This document shows positions 17,204 to 26,648 of a stretch of 64,000 nt of DNA, piece after piece; position 1 is the first letter of the stretch, and every line of letters starts with the position of its first letter. The notes beneath the pieces were generated by a model. That model worked only from the letters and a program-made list of their open reading frames with translations, was not told the origin of the DNA and did no database searches. The DNA comes from Deltaproteobacteria bacterium (lineage in GTDB: Bacteria; JAGRBM01; JAHCIT01): contig JAHCIT010000006.1 in the NCBI GenBank assembly GCA_026129095.1, forward strand, positions 128,235 to 192,234, given 5' to 3'. The position numbers were made by a program, and so were the translations under genes.

Positions 17204-20026
17204 TTGAACCTGCGCTCCCCCCATTCCAATGGCTCGCGCCTCAGGCCGATCATCGAGAAATTCGATGACCCGTATCCGTGGTCAGATGCTCAAAAATGCC
17301 TGCTGGTCGCAGCGCTCATGCTGCCGGTCAATCTCTCCATCGTTGCCTCGGCCTGGCACGCGCTGAAGGTTCCGGATTCCGCGCCATTCGTTGATCCCGT
17401 CTATCTGCCGGTATTCCTCTGGATGGTCACGCTGAGTGTCGCGCTGAACTTTGGTGTCCTGACGGCGGGTCTGGTGCTGAGAAAAGTACGCGAGCCCATG
17501 AACTGGCTTGTGCACACCACCGTTCAGGTGTTCTCTCTCTCGATTTCCTATCTCGCCTACGCCATCGGCCTGTATACGAGTCCGGTCGGCTTCGCGTTCG
17601 TGGCGGCGCTCGTGGGCGGCGGGCTTGTCTTCAACTGGAAACCCATTGCCGGCGCCACGGCATCCGCCCTCGTCATCGGGGCCGGAACCACCATCGCGTC
17701 CCAGGCGGGCTTTATTCCCTATGCGCCGCTGTTCCGCGGCCCGGTCGTACTCGACCAGCATCTGACCGGCTGGTGGCTGTCACGGGTGGCCTCTCCGGCG
17801 CTGTTCGTCGCCGTGCTATGTGTCTCGCTTTTTTTCCATATCCTATCCAAGTGGCGGACCCGTGAGGACCGGCTGCAGGCGGCTTACGCCGAACTCCGCG
17901 ACCGGGAAGAGCAGCTTGCCGCCGCCTATGCCGAACTCCGCGAGTCGCATGGACAACTTGCCCAGCTCGAAAAGGCCATCGCCACCGCCCAGGTCGGCAT
18001 CACCATCACCGATCTCGACGGCAAGATCGCCTACACCAACAGGGCCGAGGCGGAGATGCACGGCTACCGCCCGGAGGAACTGCTGGGCCAGCCCGTTCGT
18101 ATCCTCGCCCCGCCCGTTTCCGCACGGCCGATGACGAAGGAGGAACTCCGTCGTGCCAGAACGCTACGCCGGGAAAGCGTGAACGTGCGGAAGAACGGTT
18201 CACAGTTCCCCGTGCATCTGGTCTCAGACGTCATCAGCGATGCGGACGGAGAGCCCGTGGGCCTTGTGACCATCTCGGAGGATATCACCAGCCGAAAACA
18301 GATCGAGGAAGCCCTGCGCCGGAGCGAGGAACGATATGCACTCGCCATCCGGGGCGCGGCCGACGGCATCTGGGACTGGGACATCGAACGCGACGAGGTT
18401 TTTTACTCCGACCGCTGGAAGGCGATGCTCGGCTTCGAGGATCACGAGATCGGCTCCACCCCGGACGACTGGCTGAACCGCATCCACCCCGACGAACGCG
18501 AAAGCGTGAAACTGAGGATTACGGCCCACCTTGAAGGCCATACGCCCCAGTTCGAATGTGAATACCGGGCTCTCCACAAGGACGGCGACTACCGTTGGAT
18601 GCTGGCCCGCGGGCTAGCGGTGCGGGATGAGCGCGGCAACGCCCGCCGGATGGCCGGATCGCAAACCGACATCACCGAACGGAGCCTGCTGGATCCGCTC
18701 ACCGGGCTCCCCAACCGGACGCTGTTTATGGACCGGCTTCACCGGGCGTTCGAGAGGGCATCGCAGCCGGACCGGCCGCCGTTCGCGCTCCTGCTCCTGG
18801 GCCTCAACCGGTTCAACAACGTCAACGAGACTCTCGGCCGTCAGGTGGGTGACCAGCTCCTGTTCATGGTCGCCGCACGTCTCCAGCAACGCGTCGGGAA
18901 AGGCAATTCCGTCGCCCGCCTGGGCGGAGACGAATTCACGATTCTCCTCGAAGACCTGACCGAACACGGCCGCGTGGCACGGGTGGCCGACCAGATCCTC
19001 GAGGAACTGAAAAACCCGTTCAAGCTGTATGGCCGGGAGCTGTTCATCACCGGCAGCATCGGCATCGCCCTGTACGACGGCAAGGCCGAAACGCCCGAGG
19101 TGATGCTGCGGGATGCCGACACGGCCCTTCGCCGCGCCAAGCGGTCCGGCACCGGCCGCCATGAACTGTTCGACGCTGACATGCGGCGCGTGGCGCTCAC
19201 CCGGTTCGAGCTGGAATCGGACCTCCGCCGAGCGGTCCAGCGCGGGGAACTCATCCTCGAATACCAGCCGATCGTCCAGACCCGGGACAGCCGGGTGGCG
19301 GGGTTCGAGGCCCTGGTCCGCTGGCGCCATCCCGTTCGCGGCCTCCTGGCACCAGCGGAGTTCATCTCGCTTGCCGAGGAGACCGGCCAGATCAACGCCG
19401 TCGGACAGTGGGTTCTCCAGGAAGCCTGCCGCCAGATGCAGATCTGGTATGTCCGATACCCCGAGCAGTGGCCCATGTCCGTGAGCGTGAACCTTTCAGG
19501 GATCCAGTTTACGCAGCCCGACCTTGTGCAGCGGATCGACGATGTGCTTCGGGAAACCCGGCTCGACCGCAGGAGCCTGCGAATGGAGATTACCGAGAGC
19601 GTGCTGATGCACGATGCCGATTCGGCCGCGCTCACGCTGACCCGGCTGAAGGAGCTGGGCATCACGCTCTGCATGGACGACTTCGGGACCGGCTACTCGT
19701 CGCTGAGCTATCTCAACCGCTTTCCCTTCAACACGATGAAGATCGACAAGAGTTTCGTCCAGAAGATCGGCGAGACCGAGTCGGACATCGAGATCGTCCG
19801 CGCCATGATTGACCTCGCGCATAATCTCAGGATGGACGTGGTGGCCGAAGGGGTGGAGACCGAGGAACAACTTCTGGCGCTTGCCGAATGCGGGTGCGAC
19901 GCGATCCAGGGGTTCTACTACTACCGGCCCCTCAGCGCCATTGAAGCTGAAAAGCTGCTTGCCCGGCGTCAGGGACGGCCTACGGTCGAGGTCAGCTCCA
20001 CCACGCGCAAGCGGCTGGAGGAATAG
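17204..20026 (+). CDS. Membrane PAS-PAS-GGDEF-EAL cyclic-di-GMP protein
   Basis: This 940-residue sensor begins with about six membrane helices (residues about 30-215), a short coiled coil (residues 220-250), two PAS domains (about 250-365 and 370-490), GGDEF (DPLTGLPNRTLF, then ARLGGDEFTILLED near 574) and EAL (GFEALVRWRHP, EITESVL, MDDFGTGYSSLSYL, KIDKSFV, AEGVET). Both catalytic signatures are intact, so synthesis and hydrolysis of c-di-GMP are both possible. The start is TTG 17204. It is monocistronic and abuts the convergent acyltransferase with no intergenic base. Confidence 0.92.
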   Translation: MNLRSPHSNGSRLRPIIEKFDDPYPWSDAQKCLLVAALMLPVNLSIVASAWHALKVPDSAPFVDPVYLPVFLWMVTLSVALNFGVLTAGLVLRKVREPMNWLVHTTVQVFSLSISYLAYAIGLYTSPVGFAFVAALVGGGLVFNWKPIAGATASALVIGAGTTIASQAGFIPYAPLFRGPVVLDQHLTGWWLSRVASPALFVAVLCVSLFFHILSKWRTREDRLQAAYAELRDREEQLAAAYAELRESHGQLAQLEKAIATAQVGITITDLDGKIAYTNRAEAEMHGYRPEELLGQPVRILAPPVSARPMTKEELRRARTLRRESVNVRKNGSQFPVHLVSDVISDADGEPVGLVTISEDITSRKQIEEALRRSEERYALAIRGAADGIWDWDIERDEVFYSDRWKAMLGFEDHEIGSTPDDWLNRIHPDERESVKLRITAHLEGHTPQFECEYRALHKDGDYRWMLARGLAVRDERGNARRMAGSQTDITERSLLDPLTGLPNRTLFMDRLHRAFERASQPDRPPFALLLLGLNRFNNVNETLGRQVGDQLLFMVAARLQQRVGKGNSVARLGGDEFTILLEDLTEHGRVARVADQILEELKNPFKLYGRELFITGSIGIALYDGKAETPEVMLRDADTALRRAKRSGTGRHELFDADMRRVALTRFELESDLRRAVQRGELILEYQPIVQTRDSRVAGFEALVRWRHPVRGLLAPAEFISLAEETGQINAVGQWVLQEACRQMQIWYVRYPEQWPMSVSVNLSGIQFTQPDLVQRIDDVLRETRLDRRSLRMEITESVLMHDADSAALTLTRLKELGITLCMDDFGTGYSSLSYLNRFPFNTMKIDKSFVQKIGETESDIEIVRAMIDLAHNLRMDVVAEGVETEEQLLALAECGCDAIQGFYYYRPLSAIEAEKLLARRQGRPTVEVSSTTRKRLEE

Positions 20027-20869
20027 TCAGGCCGCTGTCTTGACGGCAGCGGCGGAGCTGCCGGAGAGCGCCGGCACCGCGAGTCCCAGCTCCTTCGCCC
20101 GCTGCTCCCACACGACGTGGGCCTCAGCCCGGAGCCGCCCGATTTCCGCACGCACGCAGTCAGCCAGGGCATCGATCTGGTCTTCGCTATAACCCGTGGT
20201 TTCGATCGGTTTGCCCACGTTGATGACGATGTGTCCCTTCCACTGCCGGGCGAACCACCCGTGTCCGTAGATTTCAGCCGACCCCGCAATGCCCACCGGC
20301 AGGATCGGAACCCCGCCTTTCTGGGCCATGATGAAGCCACCCTTCTTGAAGTGGAGCATCTCGCTTCCGTCCAGACCGCGGCTCCGCGTCCCCTCCGGGA
20401 ACACGACCACGTTCCCGCCGCGGGCGACCCGTTTCACCACGTTATCAATGGATTTCCGGGCCGACTCCCGGTTGCCGCGCTTCACGAACACCATCCCGAT
20501 GGCCCAGAAACCCGCGCCGATGAATGGCACGTAGGCCAGTTCCCATTTCACCAGGAACCGGAAGCTGACCGGTTTCAGTGTGACGAGCAGCGCCGGGCCG
20601 TCCAGATGCGAGCGGTGGTTCGACATGATGATGAAGGGCGAGGCTTTCTCCGGCAGGTGACCGATGCGCTCGAAGGTCGTGTTGCCCGCCCAGAGCAGCC
20701 CCCGGCTCCAGTGCCGCGTCGGAAAGTCACCGAAATAGGTCATCGACGGCGACCACCCGAGCCTGTCCAGCATGCTGAGAATGACTGCCGCCGTCACGCA
20801 TACGGGCGTCCACAGGGCAAGGTAAACCCACAGGCAGAATGTGCGAATAATGGCGGAAATGCTGACCAC
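20027..20869 (-). CDS. 1-acyl-sn-glycerol-3-phosphate acyltransferase family protein
   Basis: This 280-residue PlsC-family enzyme has an N-terminal membrane helix (IRTFCLWVYLALWTPVCV), the HX4D motif in SNHRSHLDGP and the phosphate-binding FPEGTRSRG. GGVPILPVGIAGS follows. It likely acylates lysophosphatidate or a related lysolipid at the inner membrane. The start is GTG 20869 with only a weak ribosome site. Its stop touches the stop of the convergent c-di-GMP gene. Within its 3' end a hairpin-forming repeat (GCCGCTG 20031-20037 with CAGCGGC 20047-20053) may serve termination. Confidence 0.88.
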   Translation of the reverse strand: MVSISAIIRTFCLWVYLALWTPVCVTAAVILSMLDRLGWSPSMTYFGDFPTRHWSRGLLWAGNTTFERIGHLPEKASPFIIMSNHRSHLDGPALLVTLKPVSFRFLVKWELAYVPFIGAGFWAIGMVFVKRGNRESARKSIDNVVKRVARGGNVVVFPEGTRSRGLDGSEMLHFKKGGFIMAQKGGVPILPVGIAGSAEIYGHGWFARQWKGHIVINVGKPIETTGYSEDQIDALADCVRAEIGRLRAEAHVVWEQRAKELGLAVPALSGSSAAAVKTAA

Positions 20870-20939
20870 GGCTACCGGGGAGCCATTCTGGACAGTTTTT
20901 CCGATTTTTGTCCAGTTCTGGCCGGGTAACCCGTGAAAT

Positions 20940-21749
20940 TTAGTTCCGCTTGAGGATTTTCACCGCTTGCGGTCCCAGCCGGCGGAGCACCGGCCCGGCG
21001 GCCGGACCCAGAAGGGGTGCGACTCCATAAACCGCCGGATAATGGAGCGAATCCCGGCCCTTTTCGAGCGCCTCGCGGAGCTTGCGGGCCAGTTCCACCG
21101 GGGTTCCGGTTGGCACTGGCGGCAGGCCGTCGGAACCCAGGGCTTTCGCCGTACCGCGAAGCATGTCCGTATCAACCGGACCGGGATAAACGCTGAGAAT
21201 CCCGACCCCCGTCCCGTGGGTTTCGGCGCGAAGCACGTCGTCCAGCATCGACAGCGCCCGCTTGGTCGCGCAGTAGATCGCCGATCCCGGCACGGCCACG
21301 AACGCAAAGCCCGATGAAACCGACACGATCACCCCCTTGCGGCGGGAGATCATTCCCGGCAGAACGGCGCGGGCCAGTTCCACCGGCGCGGCGAAGTTCA
21401 CCTCGATCGCGTCGCGGAGATCTTTCGGGTTCGCGTCGGCAAAGGTCGAAACCCCGCCCGAAATCCCGGCATTATTAACGAGAATATCAACCGCTCCGGC
21501 GGCCTGCTCAATTCCGGTGCCGAGGGGCCCGGCCGTCCCCGCCCTGGAAAGATCCGCCGGGAACACGGACGCCGAGGGAGCCCCCAGGTTCCGGGCCTCG
21601 GCGGCGAGTGCCTCCAGCCGCTCCTTCCGGCGTGCCACCAGCGAGAGCTTGGCTCCGGCTCGGGCCAGTTCACGTGCCACTGCCTCGCCTATTCCGGACG
21701 ACGCACCGGTGACAACGACATGCAGGCCGGACAGGTTGAGCTTGGGCAT
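20940..21749 (-). CDS. Short-chain dehydrogenase/reductase
   Basis: A 269-residue classical SDR: cofactor motif VVTGASSGIGEAV at residues 11-23, VARRKERLE (an arginine after the second strand suggests NADP), structural NNAGISGG, and catalytic serine plus YCATKRALSML. YPGPVDTDML follows. A C-terminal hydrophobic segment could associate with membranes, as in some lipid-active SDRs. The substrate is unknown. GGAG precedes ATG 21749. It is on the same strand as the downstream acyltransferase, 70 bp apart, which may mean joint lipid metabolism. Confidence 0.88.
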   Translation of the reverse strand: MPKLNLSGLHVVVTGASSGIGEAVARELARAGAKLSLVARRKERLEALAAEARNLGAPSASVFPADLSRAGTAGPLGTGIEQAAGAVDILVNNAGISGGVSTFADANPKDLRDAIEVNFAAPVELARAVLPGMISRRKGVIVSVSSGFAFVAVPGSAIYCATKRALSMLDDVLRAETHGTGVGILSVYPGPVDTDMLRGTAKALGSDGLPPVPTGTPVELARKLREALEKGRDSLHYPAVYGVAPLLGPAAGPVLRRLGPQAVKILKRN

Positions 21750-21813
21750 GACAGGAACTCCTGAAACACGGGATAGTGCGGGTACGCCGCAGTAAGCAGG
21801 GATATACGGCCTG

Positions 21814-24084
21814 CTATCTCAGTGCCCGCTGGGCGGCCTTGACGATATCGGCCACAGCGAGGCCGTACCGGTCGTAGATCACGAGCGGGCTCTCGCTCAT
21901 GGTCTGGCCGTGGGGACTACCGGTCTTCCCAAGGCCGGGGAGTTTCTTCTTCCCCTTGCGCCCCGAAAGGATTTTCGCCGCGTTCTGGGCAAGGCAGCCA
22001 GCCACAAGGCCCGCCAGCCCCCTTGCCGAATCGCTGCCGCCCACAAATCCGTCCTCCACCGTCACCACCGAGTCGTACGACTGGAGGATCTTCACGATTC
22101 TGGAGATGGGGAACGGCTTCACCTGCCCGACGAAGTAGACATCCACCGGCTGTTTCTTCTTTTCCAGCGCCTCGCGGGCCATCAGCGCACGGTAGAGAAC
22201 CGGGCCCGTGACCACTATTGCCGTCTTCGCCTTCGGCGACGACCGCACCAGCGTCACCGGCTCGAACTTCCAGCCGGGACCAAAAAGCGGCTCGCCGGGT
22301 TTCCCCTGCCTGGAAACCGTCGGGACCACATCCCGCGGACCGATATACAGGGCGAAGTCGTTGAGCCGGTACATCTCGCGAATCACATGGACAGCATGGT
22401 TGGCATCGGCCGGAACGAACGCACGCCGCAGTCGCGGCAGCTCGAACGCCAGATCAATCCCGTGAAGGGCATGGGCCGTGATGCCGTCCTTGCCGGGATT
22501 GAGGCCGTTGTGGCTGGAGATCACCTTCACCGGAACGCCGACGGTCAGGCCCGGCTCGTCGTGGCCGGAAATGTCCTGCTGGTAGTCGGCGAACTCAAGT
22601 CCCTCGCGCCCCACGCCCTGGATGAAGGCAGCGAACGTCGAGGCCGCCACGGTGGGCAGCTTGCCCTTGCCTCCGCCATTGGCAAGCTGCGTGAGTCCTT
22701 CGTAGATATACCCCGCCGCCGCGAGGAATGCCCCGCGCTCGCGGATGCCGGCCTGGATGAATCGCCTGCCGAGCGGCTTTTCCAGCACGCCGAGCTGGGT
22801 CGAGCCGCCAAGGTCCATGTCAACCGCGGCCATGTGCTCCGCGTTTTTTGCGGCGAGCGCTTTCAGTGCCACATTCACGCCCTTTCGCGGCGATACCCAG
22901 TCGGCCCCGTGATCTCCCTTCACCAGCAGTTCGCTCGCCGACGGCGGGAATGTCTCCGGCCAGTCGAACTCGTAGTTCGTGGCCGACGACGGTGCCGGGC
23001 GGGCGCGGAACGTCACTTTCCGGGCAGGCGGCGCGGAGAGCGCCTCTTCCCCGGATGTCAGCGCCAGCGCGGCCCGGATCGCCTGCACGTTTTCCTTCTT
23101 GAGATTGCCGTCATGGTGATTGACCGGCTTCTCCAGCGGTTTGCCCTTCCGCTCGGCGTTGATCGTGGCGATGATCCCGTCTTCCCAGGCGCGGATACCG
23201 CGCCCCATGATCGAACCGGGGACCCACAGTTCCTCGTCCGGCGAGAACCCCCACTTCGACGGATTTTCCAGGACCTGCCTTGCCGGTTTCGTCTCACCGG
23301 CCGGGTAGATGAAAACCGGCCCCTCGCCCTTGCGGCACAGGAGTGCCGCCTCGCGGAGCGCACGGTAGAACCCCTCGAAATCGTGCAGTGAAACCGTTTC
23401 GATCACCTGCACACCGGCCGCCCTCGCCTTGGCGGCAGGATTGCCGCACGGGTCCACCGACTGCGTGGTGCCGGAAAGCTGCATGGCATTCAGCGCCGGG
23501 ATGAACACGCACGGGGCGCGGCGGTTTGCCGCGATCTCCAGCGCCTCCATCGCCGACCCCTCCTGCATGGAGCCATCGCTCGTGAAAACGTAGGTTACTC
23601 CGTCCCGGCCCGCTCCCTGGTTCCACAGCGCCATCCCGACGCCGCCTGCATCGTTCCCAAGGCGGCCCGTGTTCATGCTCCCGCCTGCAATCGGCGTCAC
23701 ATGGCCGCCGATGGGCTCCGAGGTTCGGAAACCGTTGATGACGTCTTCCGGCGTGATGTAGCCATGCTGGGAGAGCGCGGCGAAATAGCCCGCCGCCACG
23801 TGGCCCTGGGCGATGAAGAAGTCGTCTCCGCGGGAGCGGTCCATCACCGAGAGGACCAGTTCCAGCGGGTCGATGATCTCCAGCGCGCCGCCCAGGTGGT
23901 CCTCGCCCACGCGGGCCACGCAATCGACCGCCGTAAGGCGCGCCCTCTTGGCGCGAGCCGTGAGTTCCGTCACCAGGGACGGGGACAGTGACGGAGTTTC
24001 CTCAAGGCGGATGCGAGGATCGATGATCTCACGGACAAGCGCGGCACCGGTATTGCGGCGGGTGATCGGATCGCTGGTGTTCAT
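21814..24084 (-). CDS. Divergent transketolase-like TPP enzyme
   Basis: This 756-residue protein keeps the transketolase order: N-terminal TPP domain (DHLGGALEIIDPLELVLSV, FFIAQGHVAAGYFAAL), then the pyrimidine-binding domain with the catalytic glutamate in AGIRERGAFLAAAGYI, then a C-terminal domain (VTVEDGFVGG). The pyrophosphate/metal motif reads SDGSMQEG, not the usual GDG...EG, and the middle linker (about 330-400) is atypical. It has roughly 90 more residues than a standard transketolase. The acceptor is unknown; pentose phosphate transketolase, a DXS relative or a dedicated ketol transferase are all possible. It lies 64 bp upstream of the SDR on the same strand. Confidence 0.78.
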   Translation of the reverse strand: MNTSDPITRRNTGAALVREIIDPRIRLEETPSLSPSLVTELTARAKRARLTAVDCVARVGEDHLGGALEIIDPLELVLSVMDRSRGDDFFIAQGHVAAGYFAALSQHGYITPEDVINGFRTSEPIGGHVTPIAGGSMNTGRLGNDAGGVGMALWNQGAGRDGVTYVFTSDGSMQEGSAMEALEIAANRRAPCVFIPALNAMQLSGTTQSVDPCGNPAAKARAAGVQVIETVSLHDFEGFYRALREAALLCRKGEGPVFIYPAGETKPARQVLENPSKWGFSPDEELWVPGSIMGRGIRAWEDGIIATINAERKGKPLEKPVNHHDGNLKKENVQAIRAALALTSGEEALSAPPARKVTFRARPAPSSATNYEFDWPETFPPSASELLVKGDHGADWVSPRKGVNVALKALAAKNAEHMAAVDMDLGGSTQLGVLEKPLGRRFIQAGIRERGAFLAAAGYIYEGLTQLANGGGKGKLPTVAASTFAAFIQGVGREGLEFADYQQDISGHDEPGLTVGVPVKVISSHNGLNPGKDGITAHALHGIDLAFELPRLRRAFVPADANHAVHVIREMYRLNDFALYIGPRDVVPTVSRQGKPGEPLFGPGWKFEPVTLVRSSPKAKTAIVVTGPVLYRALMAREALEKKKQPVDVYFVGQVKPFPISRIVKILQSYDSVVTVEDGFVGGSDSARGLAGLVAGCLAQNAAKILSGRKGKKKLPGLGKTGSPHGQTMSESPLVIYDRYGLAVADIVKAAQRALR

Positions 24085-24166
24085 GGGGCCCCTTTGGATG
24101 CTGAAGGACTACCGGCCGGGGGAAGTAATACTCCCGGACGGGCGCAATCAAGGGCAATGGGACCGC

Positions 24167-25057
24167 TTACTGGACGCCGAGCAGCTCGACCTCGAAATGG
24201 AGGTTTGAGTAGGCCTTGATCTTGGGGCCCATCGCCCGTTCGCCGTAGGCGAGCCCCGCCGGGATAAGCAGCAGGCGCTTTTCGCCCACCTTCATCCCCT
24301 TCACGCCCATGTCCCAGCCCTGGATAACCTGGCCCTGCCCGAGCTGGAACTCGAACGGCTGGCCGCGGTCCAGGGAGGAGTCGAACTTGTCACCAAGCTG
24401 CCCGTTTTCCCAGATCCTGCCGGTATAGTGGACCGACACCTTCTGGCCCAGTTGCGCCTCCGCGCCGGAACCCTTCTTCACGGTCTGCCAGAAAAGACCG
24501 CTTTCCTCGACCGTCCATTTGGACTTTTCCTTTTCATCCATCGTGATGGGCTTGGCATTGGCCGCGAGCTTGGCTGCCCGTTCTTCCATCATCCGCTGGC
24601 GGGCCGCCTCGCGTTCCTTTTTCACTTCTTCCTGGTTTTTCACCGCCACCAGCTCGGTCTCGAAGAACAGGGTCGAGTTGGCCGGTATCTTGGGCCGGCC
24701 CTGCGGTCCGTAGGCGATATCCGGCGGGATGATGAGAAGACGCTGCTCCCCCACCTTCATCCCGGCAATCCCCTCATCCCATCCCTTGATCACCCGCCCG
24801 GTGCCGACGGTGAACTGGAGCGGCTGCCCCCGGTCACGGGACGTATCGAACTGGTCGCCCTTCTTCCCGCCAACCCAGAGCCAGCCGGTGTAGTGAACCG
24901 ACACCTGATCGCCCTTTTCGGCCACGCGGTCGCCCGTTCCGGGCTTTGCGATCTTTATCTTGAGGCCGCTCGGACGGGTCTCGAAACCGTCGGAGCAGGC
25001 AGCCATGAGGGCCAGTGAACCGATGACAGCAATCGAACGAACCAGAATCCTGCGCAT
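24167..25057 (-). CDS. Lipoprotein with two FKBP-type peptidyl-prolyl isomerase domains
   Basis: The 296-residue reading starts at ATG 25057 with GAGGAAAAG upstream. A signal peptide ends LALMAAC, a plausible lipobox. Domain 1 (about 25-145) has VSVHYTGWLW, GDQFDTSRDRGQPLQFTVG and GRVIKGWDEGIAGMKVGE. Domain 2 (about 195-296) repeats the pattern with VHYTGRIWENG, FDSSLDRGQPFEF and GQVIQGWDMGVKGMKVGE. A charged helix joins them. It likely accelerates proline isomerisation of envelope proteins. Tandem FKBP domains in one lipoprotein are uncommon; single-domain FKBPs are the norm. Confidence 0.88.
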   Translation of the reverse strand: MRRILVRSIAVIGSLALMAACSDGFETRPSGLKIKIAKPGTGDRVAEKGDQVSVHYTGWLWVGGKKGDQFDTSRDRGQPLQFTVGTGRVIKGWDEGIAGMKVGEQRLLIIPPDIAYGPQGRPKIPANSTLFFETELVAVKNQEEVKKEREAARQRMMEERAAKLAANAKPITMDEKEKSKWTVEESGLFWQTVKKGSGAEAQLGQKVSVHYTGRIWENGQLGDKFDSSLDRGQPFEFQLGQGQVIQGWDMGVKGMKVGEKRLLLIPAGLAYGERAMGPKIKAYSNLHFEVELLGVQ

Positions 25058-25278
25058 GTGGGGTCTTTTCCTCTCAGGCGGCATGCGTTTGGTTGCAAAG
25101 GCACGCCACCATCAAACCGGTGTGGATTTCATCAACGGACGCCGGAATCAGTAGGTGGCCGGAACGGGCGATTGCAAGAAGCCCCCCCCTCTCGCCTTCC
25201 CGCGTCAAAACGGATAAGGGAGTGACGGCTGCGGGCACCGTCACCACCAAAGACGGGCTCGACCGGAAGGAAACCACC

Positions 25279-26100
25279 ATGAGCCTCAAGGGGAAAACGC
25301 TGTTCATAACGGGTGCAAGCCGCGGCATCGGGCTCGCCATCGCCGTCAGGGCGGCCAGGGACGGAGCCAACGTGGCCGTTGCGGCCAAAACCACCGAGCC
25401 GCACCCCAAGCTGGCCGGGACGATCTACACGGCTGCCAAGGAGATCGAGGCAGCCGGTGGCAAGGCGCTGCCGCTCGTTGTGGACGTGCGGAACGAGGAA
25501 GAAGTCGAGGCGGCCGTGAAAAAGACGGCCGAAACCTTCGGCGGCATTGATATCCTCGTCAACAATGCCAGCGCGATCAGCCTGACCGGCACGCTCCAGA
25601 CGCCGATGAAAAAATTCGACCTCATGCACCAGATCAACCTGCGTGGCACGTTCCTTTGTTCGCAGAAGTGCATCCCCTTCCTGAAGAAAGGCAACAACCC
25701 CCACGTCCTCAACCTCGCTCCCCCGCTCAACATGGAAGAAAAGTGGTTCCGTCCGCACGTGGCCTATACGATGGCCAAGTTTGGCATGAGCGAGTGCGTG
25801 CTTGGCATGGCAGGCGAGTTCCGGTCTGACGGCATCGCGTTCAACGCCCTGTGGCCCCGGACGGCCATCGCCACGGCCGCCATCGGCAACATGCCGGGCG
25901 GCGAGATGATGATGAAAAGCTCGCGCAAGCCGGAGATCATGGCCGACGCCGCCTACATCATCTTCAACCGGCCCAGCCGCGAATGCACGGGCAAGTTCTT
26001 CATTGACGATGAAGTGCTCGCCTCCGCCGGAATCACCGACCTGGAGAAATACTCCGTCACACCGGGCGCGAAGCTGATGCCGGATTTCTTCATCGACTGA
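25279..26100 (+). CDS. SDR of the HSDL2 type
   Basis: This 273-residue SDR begins MSLKGKTLFITGASRGIGLA after GGAAGGAAA. It continues with AAKTTEPHPKLAGTIYTAA, NNASAISLTGTL, NLAPPLNMEEKWF, AYTMAKFGMSECVLGMAGEF and NALWPRTAIATAA, a close match in layout to the N-terminal domain of hydroxysteroid dehydrogenase-like 2. The YxxxK pair is present, but the position that is serine in most SDRs (family NISPPLN) is alanine here. A cytoplasmic redox role on a lipid-like substrate is likely but unproven. It is 13 bp upstream of the redoxin gene. Confidence 0.87.
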   Translation: MSLKGKTLFITGASRGIGLAIAVRAARDGANVAVAAKTTEPHPKLAGTIYTAAKEIEAAGGKALPLVVDVRNEEEVEAAVKKTAETFGGIDILVNNASAISLTGTLQTPMKKFDLMHQINLRGTFLCSQKCIPFLKKGNNPHVLNLAPPLNMEEKWFRPHVAYTMAKFGMSECVLGMAGEFRSDGIAFNALWPRTAIATAAIGNMPGGEMMMKSSRKPEIMADAAYIIFNRPSRECTGKFFIDDEVLASAGITDLEKYSVTPGAKLMPDFFID

Positions 26101-26113
26101 AAGGGGATTACCC

Positions 26114-26641
26114 ATGCGCCTCAAGCCCGGCACCAGGGCCCCCGACTTCACAGCCGATGTGTGGAACGGAACCACACTGAAGCTGTCGGACTACGCCGGC
26201 AAGAGGGTCTGGCTCGCGTTCTTCCGCTATGCGTCCTGCCCGCTCTGCAACCTGCGGGTTCATGACATCATCAGGCGTCATGACGAGTTCACGTCGAAAG
26301 GCGTACAGGTGCTGGCCGTGTTCCAGTCGCCGAAGGAGTCGATCTCCGGGTATGTGGGCAAGCAGGCCCCGCCCTTCCCGCTCATCAGCGACCCGGAGGA
26401 AAAGCTCTACAGGATATACGGGCTGGAGTCGGGCCTTGGCGCATATCTCTCGCCCGGCAACCTGCCGCACCTCGCCCGTGCCGCAAAAGAAGGCTTCATG
26501 AGCACCTACTCCGAGGGAACCCGGACCCGGATCCCCGGCGATTTCCTGATCGGGCCTGATGGGGTGATCCAGGCGGTGTTCTACGGGGAGAAAATCTCCG
26601 ACCACATCCCGTTCGAAACCGTCGAAAAGTGGATGGGCTGA
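26114..26641 (+). CDS. Peroxiredoxin-like / AhpC-TSA redoxin
   Basis: The 175-residue thioredoxin-fold protein has LKPGTRAPDFTADVWNG and the active site FFRYASCPLCNLRVHD, with a CxxC pair instead of the single peroxidatic cysteine typical of AhpC. TRIPGDFLIGPDGVIQAVFYG carries the cis-proline region. It probably reduces peroxides or disulfides in the cytoplasm; no signal peptide is seen. AAGGGG precedes ATG 26114. It ends 1 bp before the convergent transporter fusion, and the two stop codons form a small inverted repeat. Confidence 0.85.
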   Translation: MRLKPGTRAPDFTADVWNGTTLKLSDYAGKRVWLAFFRYASCPLCNLRVHDIIRRHDEFTSKGVQVLAVFQSPKESISGYVGKQAPPFPLISDPEEKLYRIYGLESGLGAYLSPGNLPHLARAAKEGFMSTYSEGTRTRIPGDFLIGPDGVIQAVFYGEKISDHIPFETVEKWMG

Positions 26642-26648
26642 GTCAGCC
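26636..26648. other. Stop-codon-spanning inverted repeat
   Basis: GGCTG-AGT-CAGCC contains the TGA of the plus-strand redoxin gene (26639-26641) and the TGA of the minus-strand fusion gene (26643-26645). A 5-bp stem alone is weak, so it is a possible RNA 3'-end structure only. Confidence 0.3.
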
